A stretch of DNA of 34,838 bases from a virus, in IMG/VR virus record IMGVR_UViG_3300025237_000012, positions 1-34,838 of that record; one strand, given 5' to 3'. The notes beneath the pieces are model-generated. The model had not been told where the DNA came from, searched no databases, and was given only the letters and a program-made list of their open reading frames with translations. The first letter of the stretch is position 1. Each line of letters opens with the position of its first letter. Shown piece by piece: positions 21,611-27,987 of this stretch. The translations under genes and the position numbers were made by a program.

Positions 21611-21865
21611 TTAATGGCACTCACACAAGCCGCCGTTGTAAGCATATGGGCCTTGTGGCCCCTGATAATCCCCACCTACATAATGACAACCTTTTTCGCC
21701 GTACCAGTCCTCACCATCTCCACAGCAATCGCAAACCTGAACATCATGATTATCGTTCGCCGCAATCCATAACAAAATAACCTCTGTATCTTCTGAGCAT
21801 TCGCTTTCGGGTATTTGCTCAATGTTAATAAATCCCTCACCTTGACATCTTGTGCATATAGTCAT
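21611..21865 (-). CDS. Cys-rich zinc-finger-like protein
   Basis: 84 residues with CTRCQGEGF at 4-12 (a DnaJ-type CxxCxGxG knuckle), CDCCGDG at about 45-51 and CECH at the very end, plus a Gly/Tyr-rich stretch YVGGDYQGPQGPYAYNGG. It probably binds zinc. The DnaJ-like knuckle occurs in many small phage proteins. AGGTGAT precedes the ATG. Function unknown. Confidence 0.6.
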   Translation of the reverse strand: MTICTRCQGEGFINIEQIPESECSEDTEVILLWIAANDNHDVQVCDCCGDGEDWYGEKGCHYVGGDYQGPQGPYAYNGGLCECH

Positions 21866-21872
21866 ATATCAC

Positions 21873-22022
21873 CTATTTATTTTTACGTTTGTCTTTTTCC
21901 ATTGCTGCGCGTAGTGCATCTCTAGCTATCTGGCTATAAGAGCTACCTGTTTCTGCTTTCTTGTCTTCTAGCCACTGATCAAGATCATAGTTTAATTTAG
22001 TTGGTGCTAGTGTGCGGGGCAT
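21873..22022 (-). CDS. Ribbon-helix-helix (Arc/CopG-like) regulator, first left-early gene
   Basis: 49 residues, MPRTLAPTKLNYDLDQWLED then TGSSYSQIARDALRAAMEKD. One beta strand and two helices with the S-x-S-x-I-x-R-x-A-L pattern of ribbon-helix-helix repressors. As the first leftward gene beside the divergent control region it could repress one or both early promoters. No clear Shine-Dalgarno site, so expression may be low or leaderless. Confidence 0.65.
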   Translation of the reverse strand: MPRTLAPTKLNYDLDQWLEDKKAETGSSYSQIARDALRAAMEKDKRKNK

Positions 22023-22170
22023 ATATTAGTGCTCGTCGTGAATTAGGCTTAACTTTAACATAGAATGATATATAACATCAATATATAAAGTCATATGAAT
22101 TTAATATAAATAATAGTTGACGGTAGCAGCATAAAGCTTTACTCTATATGCAACTTCAAGAGGTAGCCAA
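22023..22170. promoter_or_regulatory. Divergent early control region
   Basis: 148-base AT-rich gap between the leftward ribbon-helix-helix gene and the rightward operon. Contains the rightward promoter listed separately and several TATATA tracts; leftward promoter boxes are present only as weak candidates (TTGATG at 22082-22077). No palindrome as clear as that at 17006 is seen. Confidence 0.55.
22117..22145 (+). promoter_or_regulatory. Candidate rightward early promoter
   Basis: TTGACG at 22117-22122 (five of six), 17-base spacer, TACTCT at 22140-22145 (weak), 25 bases before the first rightward gene. Confidence 0.45.
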
Positions 22171-22350
22171 ATGACAGAATCACAAATACAAGCTGCAAAT
22201 CTAAAAGCTATTACTAAAACTATTGACGCTTTGCAGGCTGGCTACGTTAACAATATTAAAGACGACAATTTACAGCGCAGAATAGATGGCTTATTAACAT
22301 CTGCTCGTAATATAGCTGCATTAGCTGCAACCGAAAACTACAACCAATAA
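22171..22350 (+). CDS. Small helical protein, first right-early gene, unknown
   Basis: 59 residues, MTESQIQAANLKAITKTIDA then two further helices (LQRRIDGLLTSARNIAALAA). AAGAGGT precedes the ATG. Short helical bundle or dimer; no family recognised. Confidence 0.6.
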   Translation: MTESQIQAANLKAITKTIDALQAGYVNNIKDDNLQRRIDGLLTSARNIAALAATENYNQ

Positions 22351-22360
22351 GGACTAAATC

Positions 22361-22534
22361 ATGAACATGGCAACTAAAAAGCAATTTATCACCGAGGCTG
22401 CACCGGCGCTAATACTCAATGCTAATAAGCGATTTGAGATAGTCGATAACCATGTAGCAAGTAAAGCCGATTATCAAAACAGCTATAGCGTTAAATACAT
22501 GAGACGTTATAACTTATTAAAGGGGATAAAATAA
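22361..22534 (+). CDS. Small protein, unknown
   Basis: 57 residues, MNMATKKQFITEAAPALILN then KRFEIVDNHVASKADYQNSY and a basic end. AAGGA lies 8 bases upstream. Stop overlaps the next ATG (TAATG). No family recognised. Confidence 0.6.
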   Translation: MNMATKKQFITEAAPALILNANKRFEIVDNHVASKADYQNSYSVKYMRRYNLLKGIK

Positions 22535-22695
22535 TGCTAACTTTTGAACAGCTTATACCAAAGTCTTATGATTTCTTGCGAGGTTATTACGATTGTATGT
22601 ATTCAGGCAAGCATATGAGTAATCAGGATGAAGAATACGATCAAGGCTACAATACACGCTATCAAGAAGAGCAAATAGCAGGGGCTAAATCATGA
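22534..22695 (+). CDS. Small acidic protein, unknown
   Basis: 53 residues, MLTFEQLIPKSYDFLRGYYD then a motif YDQGYNTRYQEEQIAG, similar in style to small phage proteins with a Tyr/Gly-rich 'Y-D-x-G-Y' element. AAGGGG precedes the ATG. ATGA overlap with the coiled-coil gene shows coupling. Confidence 0.6.
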   Translation: MLTFEQLIPKSYDFLRGYYDCMYSGKHMSNQDEEYDQGYNTRYQEEQIAGAKS

Positions 22696-23384
22696 GCAAT
22701 ATATCAGTATTTGATTCATCAGTAACAGAAGCAAAGCTGCAATACATTGAAAAAGTATCTAAGGAATATGAAGATTTTGTAGGCGATATGGATGACAACG
22801 ACTTACGCAAATTTGTTAAAGGCAAGTCTTCAGAAACTACCGACATTAGAAAAGCGCTCGAGTCTTCACGCATTGCAATAAATCGATCTAATACGGCCAA
22901 GGTTAACGCTGAAGCCAAAGTAATTGATGAACGGCTAGCTATGGCTAACAAACCGTTTAGCCTGCTAATGGACGCACACAAGGTAAAGCGCGATAAAATA
23001 CTAGCAGACAAAAAAGCTCGCCAAGATGCTAAAGATCTAGCATTTGAGATTGAGCGTGATCATGAATTCGCATTGCTAATGGATAACCAAGTGATGCAAG
23101 ACAAAGCCGCAGCCATACAAGTGCAAATGGATCGTGATGCCGTGATAGCAACTCAAGCGGCAGAGCTAGCAAGGGCAGAGCTATTACGCCAGCAAGAGGC
23201 TAATGCAAGCGCTGAGGCTGTGCAGATGGCAGCAAGGGCCGCAGATAAGGTTAGTGTTAGCAAAATACTACGCGCTGCTAAAGAAGATCTGATGTTGATA
23301 GAAGGTGTTGACGAAGCACTAGCAAAAGATATAGTGTTATCAATCCGCAATAATAATATTAGAAATACAACAATAAACTATTAG
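22692..23384 (+). CDS. Coiled-coil protein of the recombination operon
   Basis: 230 residues, dominated by a charged Ala/Lys/Glu coiled coil (about residues 60-185). The C-terminus (DKVSVSKILRAAKEDLMLIEGVDEALAKDIV) reads like a helix-hairpin-helix-type or dimer tail. Similar coiled-coil proteins sit just before ERF/SSB genes in many phages and may organise annealing complexes. Function not established. Confidence 0.65.
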   Translation: MSNISVFDSSVTEAKLQYIEKVSKEYEDFVGDMDDNDLRKFVKGKSSETTDIRKALESSRIAINRSNTAKVNAEAKVIDERLAMANKPFSLLMDAHKVKRDKILADKKARQDAKDLAFEIERDHEFALLMDNQVMQDKAAAIQVQMDRDAVIATQAAELARAELLRQQEANASAEAVQMAARAADKVSVSKILRAAKEDLMLIEGVDEALAKDIVLSIRNNNIRNTTINY

Positions 23385-23392
23385 AGGTAATT

Positions 23393-23674
23393 ATGGATTT
23401 ACCAATTAATTATAAAAACACACATTACAGTGTTAGAAAGATTGCTCGTGAAGAATACCAAGTAATACAAAAAAACCATTGTTGGTTTTGTGGTGCGAAG
23501 CTAGATGAAATTCCAGACAGTCAGGTGCAAAATTGCAGTATAAATAAAAAACTGTTTCCTAAAGGTTTTTTTAATCACCCCGTACATTTGCATCACGACC
23601 ACAACACCGATATGACAATTGGGGCAGTACACGCAAGATGTAACGCATACCTTTGGCAATATAAACGTCAATAA
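23393..23674 (+). CDS. HNH endonuclease (endonuclease VII-like)
   Basis: 93 residues. HCWFCGAKL (Cys pair at about 30-33), then VHLHHDHNTDMTIGAVHARC near residues 66-85 with a third Cys and N-A-Y-L-W-Q-Y. This HHDH...G-A-V-H-x-x-C-N pattern is that of small phage HNH / recombination endonuclease VII proteins that resolve branched DNA. AGAGGT precedes the ATG. Confidence 0.8.
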   Translation: MDLPINYKNTHYSVRKIAREEYQVIQKNHCWFCGAKLDEIPDSQVQNCSINKKLFPKGFFNHPVHLHHDHNTDMTIGAVHARCNAYLWQYKRQ

Positions 23675-23699
23675 ATTAATAAACTATTAAGGATCTATC

Positions 23700-24287
23700 A
23701 TGAGCGAGCTATTACAAATACAACAGTCATTAAAAGCACCTAAGGGCCAAATAAACGATTTTGGCAAATACAAGTACAGATCATGCGAGGATATTCTAGA
23801 GGCTCTTAAAGCGCCCTTAGCTGCCGCTGAATGCTATGTTGTTATCAATGATGACATAGTTATGGTTGGTGATCGCATTTACGTTAAAGCCACCGCATGC
23901 CTCAAGAAAGATGGGAAATCTTTAGAGGTATCAACAGCATTTGCACGCGAATCACTAAGCAAAAAAGGCATGGACGATAGCCAAATAACGGGGGCAGCAT
24001 CTAGCTATGCTAGAAAATATGCACTAAACGGATTATTTGCAATCGATGACACTAAAGACGCAGATACAAAAGACAATAAGCCTGAGCCGGTAATATCTAA
24101 AAAGCAATGTGACGAGCTAAACTATTATTGTGCTGGCTCCACTGGTTTTTGGTCGCCTACAGGTACAGCAATGCTACATACCTACAACATAGGCACTATT
24201 GCAGATCTACCCGCAGCAAGCTTTAAAGAGGCTTTAGAGCGAGCACAACAACACGCCAACCTAACAAACAAAAAAGAGAGTAAATAA
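23700..24287 (+). CDS. erf: ERF-family single-strand annealing recombinase
   Basis: 195 residues. Starts LLQIQQSLKAPKGQINDFGK; the family block YKYRSCEDILEALKAPLA is followed by GMDDSQITGAASSYARKYAL and NGLFAIDDTKDADT, the ERF signature. Promotes annealing and circularisation of phage DNA. With headful, permuted DNA, as inferred here, such a recombinase is needed to circularise the infecting genome. AAGGATC precedes the ATG. Confidence 0.92.
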   Translation: MSELLQIQQSLKAPKGQINDFGKYKYRSCEDILEALKAPLAAAECYVVINDDIVMVGDRIYVKATACLKKDGKSLEVSTAFARESLSKKGMDDSQITGAASSYARKYALNGLFAIDDTKDADTKDNKPEPVISKKQCDELNYYCAGSTGFWSPTGTAMLHTYNIGTIADLPAASFKEALERAQQHANLTNKKESK

Positions 24288-24288
24288 G

Positions 24289-24744
24289 ATGTTTAATAAA
24301 TTAGTCAGAATAGGCAAAGATGCCGAGTTACGATCATTGCCCAATGGTACACCGCTGTTAAACTTTTCCGCTGTATATGACATAGGCTACGGCCAGAATA
24401 AAAAGGCCCAATGGCTAGACTGTGTAATGTTTGGAGAGCGAGCTACTAAGGTTGCTGAACATTTAACAAAGGGTAAACAGATTGTCATCTATGCAGAGGA
24501 TCTATGTATTAATGAATGGGATAAGCCGGACGGCAGCAAGGGCTTTAAATTAGCGTGTAAGCTCGTTTCGTTTGATTTTGTGAGTGATGGCAACGGTGGT
24601 CAACAGCAAGCCCCACAACAGCAAGAGCCGCAATATCAGCCACCAGCACAAGCTAACCCCGCGCAAGCTATGGGGGGCAGCAATGCAGGCGGGGCCATTG
24701 ATCCTAATTTAGATATTCCATTTTCTCCTGTAACAATTTACTAG
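24289..24744 (+). CDS. ssb: Single-stranded DNA-binding protein
   Basis: 151 residues. OB-fold core in the first 105 residues (MFNKLVRIGKDAELRSLPNG, WLDCVMFGERATKVAEHLTK, GKQIVIYAEDL). A Gln/Pro-rich linker follows, then the acidic tip DPNLDIPF. The usual SSB ends at D-I-P-F; here six more residues (SPVTIY) follow. Next to ERF, which normally acts with it. One base after the ERF stop. Confidence 0.9.
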   Translation: MFNKLVRIGKDAELRSLPNGTPLLNFSAVYDIGYGQNKKAQWLDCVMFGERATKVAEHLTKGKQIVIYAEDLCINEWDKPDGSKGFKLACKLVSFDFVSDGNGGQQQAPQQQEPQYQPPAQANPAQAMGGSNAGGAIDPNLDIPFSPVTIY

Positions 24745-24917
24745 ATTCAGGGTTGGCGCGATTCCTTAGCAGGAAAGATCCGGTCTGAAGGTGGCCGCTA
24801 AAACTAACGCTGTGCTTATACAATGAACCCTACTTTTGAATCATGTATAAGTACCAAAGCCTGCGCTGTAATCATGAAGGGTAAAGCTTAGGACCAATTA
24901 ATTAACAGGGGAATATT
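24745..24917 (+). ncRNA. Candidate structured RNA after ssb
   Basis: No ORF. Folding seen by eye: an 11-pair stem (24812-24822 with 24844-24854, one U-G). Its loop contains AACCC and TGAATC that can pair with GATTCAGGGTT at 24744-24754, a pseudoknot. Smaller hairpins are TTCC-ttagca-GGAA (24761-24774) and CGGUC-GGCCG (24781-24797). No U-run, so not a terminator. It lies in a compact operon where nearly all other genes overlap, so the gap is unusual. Confidence 0.4.
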
Positions 24918-25118
24918 ATGGATTTTGAGGAATGGTACAAGTCAAAATACTTTGGCGTTAATGACTCATTTAAGCAACACATTTATGCAGCATGGCAAGA
25001 ATCAAGGGTTCAATGTGTAGCTTATATTCACGATGATATTATTGACGGGTGTAAAACAGTTGAAGATTGCAATCAAGAAATTATAAATTATAGCATTAGG
25101 CTTACACAAAAAGATTAA
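24918..25118 (+). CDS. Small protein, unknown
   Basis: 66 residues, MDFEEWYKSKYFGVNDSFKQ, then HIYAAWQESRVQCVAYIHDD and a short helix. The 'F-E-x-W...A-A-W-x-x-x' pattern recurs in small phage early proteins. Leader GATTAACAGGGGA is shared with the next gene. Confidence 0.6.
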   Translation: MDFEEWYKSKYFGVNDSFKQHIYAAWQESRVQCVAYIHDDIIDGCKTVEDCNQEIINYSIRLTQKD

Positions 25119-25130
25119 CAGGGGAGTGAT

Positions 25131-25286
25131 GTGTATAACTTTATATTTACGGTGTTGATATTACTAGCATCAGCATATGGTTTATATCATCATCACAATA
25201 AACCGATAATAGATGATCATGTTGCTTGGACTGATTGCAGCCCGGCAGAATGCCAACGACGACAAGGAAAGATTAATTATGACTAA
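25131..25286 (+). CDS. Small membrane-anchored protein (GTG start)
   Basis: 51 residues from GTG 25131 with AGGGGAG upstream. One hydrophobic N-terminal segment (YNFIFTVLILLASAYGLY), then a His-rich stretch (HHHNKPIIDDH) and two Cys in DCSPAEC. The stop lies 8 bases inside the next gene. The DCSPAECQRRQGK end suggests a small lipoprotein-free anchored peptide; function unknown. Confidence 0.55.
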   Translation: MYNFIFTVLILLASAYGLYHHHNKPIIDDHVAWTDCSPAECQRRQGKINYD

Positions 25287-25692
25287 TTTTAAAGTAAACG
25301 ACAAAATAGAAAGGATTGAACCGCAAACAGTAACCGGCGTTACTCGTGAGGGTTATTTAGAGATTGACAATGGCAATGAATATCACCACTGCCCCGACTT
25401 TTTTAAGCTTTCGCCACCTAAGCCAGTATACCCAAACGCACCGCACAAGCACTGCGCGATGATTTGCCATGTTGCTAATGGGGGTATAGTTAGAAACGTG
25501 ACCCATGGTTATATAATTAATGGCGGATCAAAAAGTTTTTGGCCTGAAAGTGAAGTCTTTGAAATAGTGCATCCTAAGACAAAGGATGAGCTACGTATTG
25601 AGCTTTTGCAGGACTGGATAAAGTCAAATGAAGAAAATATTAATAAATATAAACGCGAATTAGACGAACTTAAACTAACCGTACATTATTAG
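25279..25692 (+). CDS. Unknown protein with SH3-like barrel motifs
   Basis: 137 residues from ATG 25279 (MTNFKVNDKIERIEPQTVTG), AAGGAA upstream; the longer frame overlaps the previous gene. The V-N-D-K-I-E-R and GYLEIDNGNEYHHCPDFFKL pattern looks like a small beta barrel, and KTKDELRIELLQDWIKSNEE begins a C-terminal coiled coil. No family recognised. Confidence 0.6.
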   Translation: MTNFKVNDKIERIEPQTVTGVTREGYLEIDNGNEYHHCPDFFKLSPPKPVYPNAPHKHCAMICHVANGGIVRNVTHGYIINGGSKSFWPESEVFEIVHPKTKDELRIELLQDWIKSNEENINKYKRELDELKLTVHY

Positions 25693-25699
25693 GTGATAT

Positions 25700-25870
25700 A
25701 TGAAAAAAGATACAATTACATACATAGTAGTACCAATTTTATTAACAGCTATTGGTTGCTTTTTAATATCTGACGTTAAAATAATATTTGGCGTTATAAT
25801 GATTATGTACGCTAACAATATGTCTAACAGGCTTAATAAAGAGGTTGACGAGGTAAAAGATAAAGATTAG
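25700..25870 (+). CDS. Small membrane protein, unknown
   Basis: 56 residues, MKKDTITYIVVPILLTAIGC then FLISDVKIIFGVIMIMYANN and a charged tail (KEVDEVKDKD). Two hydrophobic helices. AGGTGA precedes the ATG. Last gene before the rightward terminator. Confidence 0.6.
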   Translation: MKKDTITYIVVPILLTAIGCFLISDVKIIFGVIMIMYANNMSNRLNKEVDEVKDKD

Positions 25871-25954
25871 TATTTAGGTGTGTTAACTATACTGTTAACA
25901 TTTAATTATGCTTTTAGTTTTGATATTTTTTATTAACGTTTATTATTGTGTTTG

Positions 25955-25982
25955 CCCAAGCTTAAAACCCTTGGGTTTTTTT
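25955..25982 (+). terminator. Intrinsic terminator of the right early operon
   Basis: CCCAAG (25955-25960), nine-base loop, CTTGGG (25970-25975), then seven T. The reverse strand has no U-run, so it stops rightward transcription only. Confidence 0.85.
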
Positions 25983-25993
25983 ATGTCTGTAAT

Positions 25994-26506
25994 TTAACGC
26001 CGGATTAAAGTCCAGCTATAGTTAAGGCCAAGTCCATCATAACCGTTTCTATCCTTACCAAAGACGCACGAATGATGACTGTACCGCAAGCTAACATCAT
26101 GAACCTTATCGTATGATCGCCATAAGTTCTGGTTGATGCCCAAGTTAGATGTCAATCGATCATCAGTCCCGCCCTCTACACATTGCGGCGACACTTTGAA
26201 TGTATGGTCAATTCCTAAAAATACACTAGTATCATTAAAGAAAGTGCCATTCATATCTGTATCAGCATTGGCATTAGATGAGCCAAATATAGCCCCTGCA
26301 ACGCTTATGATAAAACCTATCACGATTATGCTGCCAACACCTAAAAGCGCGCTAGCGGCAGCACCTCGCCCTTCCTTGGCTTTCCACCTTGCAAACGACT
26401 TGTCTAAGTAGACGAACACATAGATCATACCTGCACCAATAACAAGCAAAGTTATAATAATGGCTATTCGGGCTTCATTTAAAAAGTTCATAATAAAATC
26501 TACCAT
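25994..26506 (-). CDS. Membrane protein with C-terminal beta domain, end of late operon
   Basis: 170 residues from ATG 26506 (AAAGGCG upstream). Two hydrophobic segments (about 13-31, AIIITLLVIGAGMIYVFVYL, and 48-72, SALLGVGSIIVIGFIISVAG). A soluble part follows with alternating strands (FKVSPQCVEGGTDDRLTSNL, HDVSLRYSHHSCVFGKDRNG, LGLNYSWTLIRR), which reads like the strands of an outer-membrane-type beta sheet. Two Cys may pair. Overlaps the preceding fibre-associated gene. Function unknown; virion or host-envelope interaction is possible. Confidence 0.6.
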   Translation of the reverse strand: MVDFIMNFLNEARIAIIITLLVIGAGMIYVFVYLDKSFARWKAKEGRGAAASALLGVGSIIVIGFIISVAGAIFGSSNANADTDMNGTFFNDTSVFLGIDHTFKVSPQCVEGGTDDRLTSNLGINQNLWRSYDKVHDVSLRYSHHSCVFGKDRNGYDGLGLNYSWTLIRR

Positions 26507-26949
26507 GTTGTCGCCTTTTTCTTTTTTTTGTTTGTTACGCCCATCTCTAAATCAGCAAAGTGTGTGGCCCATATATCTGCTATTTGCGACTCTTGATCAT
26601 CAAGCGCTGCCTGCAAATCGGCAGTCGTAACAGAGTAAACTTTGTTATCTTCCATCTTCCAAACAGTTTGCCCTTTTTTTATGCCGCCTTTCAAGTTGTC
26701 ACGATCTTCTTTAATGCGAATCTGTATAACTCGTCCGTCTTCAAAATCATAAGTATCAATAGCTAAAAGTGCCTTGTCTCTAACTTGTACAGAAGCCAAA
26801 GGTGCTGAAATCCATTTTTTGCCATCCCATTTATCTAAGCCATTACTTGGTGCTGTTGGCACTTCTGCAAAATAAGAATCAGGCTTACAGCCTTTAAAAG
26901 CCCCAATGTAGCCGCCATTTTTGTCTGCGTAATATCTTGTAGTATTCAT
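26500..26949 (-). CDS. Tail fibre-associated / fibre assembly-like protein
   Basis: 149 residues, MNTTRYYADKNGGYIGAFKG. It carries the pattern of a short C-terminal fibre or assembly protein: LDKWDGKKWISAPLASVQVR, a central helix, then LQAALDDQESQIADIWATHF and a lysine run. A YYADKNGGYIG...D-KWDGKKW layout recurs in phage proteins placed just after the fibre. Start overlaps the fibre stop (TAATG). Assembly role inferred from position. Confidence 0.6.
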   Translation of the reverse strand: MNTTRYYADKNGGYIGAFKGCKPDSYFAEVPTAPSNGLDKWDGKKWISAPLASVQVRDKALLAIDTYDFEDGRVIQIRIKEDRDNLKGGIKKGQTVWKMEDNKVYSVTTADLQAALDDQESQIADIWATHFADLEMGVTNKKKKKATTW

Positions 26950-27986
26950 TATGCGAATGCCCTTATAATAATTTTCCAGCTCGAATTTGTTAATATAGCT
27001 GTATTGCCGTTGCTAGCAACGTTCGCGGCGAAGCAAGCGCTAGCTGCCGTAAATCTTAATTTTATTTGAGTTGAAGTTTTTATAGCTGCGTTTAAACGGT
27101 TTGACGTTCCTTGAGAGCTATTTAAATATATATCTATTATGTCTCCGACTGAGTACCCTTGTTCGCTGCTTGTGCATTTTAAAGAATAATTCATAATTTT
27201 TGGCAGTGAACCAAGACCGTGAGATAGCGTCAAAAGGCCACCACTTGTTATAGTTTGATCACCACTATCGTATTCTTTATTAATAATAGAAGTCTTTATA
27301 GTTGCTAATCGTGTAACGCTAACAGTTGTCCCGCTTAAGCGTCTAACTCTAAACGTACCAGATCCATCATTAACAACCATGTTACCAACTAAAGTAACCC
27401 CTGCTGCTGTAGCAATCGTCACATCAAACGCGGCTAAGTTAACAACTGTAAATTCAAAATTACTATTGTCAACACTGCCACCTAATGCACTAATAATATT
27501 AGCTGCCGTGTCTAGCGTTTGTATTCGTGCAACAGTGGGAGTTATTGTAAATTCGCCCCCAATCAATTGAGCTGCTGTTAATGTCGCCGCCGCATCTGAT
27601 AAAGCTGTATTAGCAACAAGATTGAAATCACCCGCTGTAGATGTAGCTGGGCCAGTAAAGTTAACCCCCGACACTCCTACTTTTTCAGTATCAAGCTCAT
27701 TCAATGCCGCTTGCACATCAGTAGCCGCAATAGTCCCCGCTGCCGTGTTGCGTATATCCGATGCTTTAATGCCTACAAGCGTAAACACGTTAATCCATGC
27801 GTTATTCGCTGCGTTACGCTGCTTTAAAATACCTGCCGTGGTATCTGCCCAAAATTGATAGGCGTACATTGTTGCCGGCTCTGTGGCCCCGCTGTTGTTC
27901 GATACTATTGCCGCTAGCGTGTCGTTAAGGTCAGAGAGGAATGAAATGCCCGTCTGATCTGCAATTACATAATCTTCTTGTGCCAT
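26949..27986 (-). CDS. Tail fibre protein
   Basis: 345 residues from ATG 27986 (AAGGGG upstream), two bases after the J stop. The N-terminus MAQEDYVIADQTGISFLSDL is typical of phage fibre/spike adaptors with 'D-x-N-x-x-L-A-A-I-V-S-N-N-S-G', followed by KASDIRNTAAGTIAATDVQA, a common fibre repeat. The C-terminal half is Ala/Thr/Val-rich beta structure. Probably a trimer that meets the host surface. Confidence 0.75.
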   Translation of the reverse strand: MAQEDYVIADQTGISFLSDLNDTLAAIVSNNSGATEPATMYAYQFWADTTAGILKQRNAANNAWINVFTLVGIKASDIRNTAAGTIAATDVQAALNELDTEKVGVSGVNFTGPATSTAGDFNLVANTALSDAAATLTAAQLIGGEFTITPTVARIQTLDTAANIISALGGSVDNSNFEFTVVNLAAFDVTIATAAGVTLVGNMVVNDGSGTFRVRRLSGTTVSVTRLATIKTSIINKEYDSGDQTITSGGLLTLSHGLGSLPKIMNYSLKCTSSEQGYSVGDIIDIYLNSSQGTSNRLNAAIKTSTQIKLRFTAASACFAANVASNGNTAILTNSSWKIIIRAFA

Positions 27987-27987
27987 T

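Noticed and set aside
21472-21675. 67-aa open frame on the minus strand
   Set aside because: It lies across the zinc-ribbon gene 21437-21595 and the end of 21611-21865 in another frame, lacks a ribosome site and has shadow-like composition.
20101-24906. The 12-mer CAATTAATTAAC occurs at 20101-20112 and again at 24895-24906, each in a gene-free stretch
   Set aside because: AT-only core of this kind can recur by chance in an AT-rich genome, and nothing else around the two copies matches.
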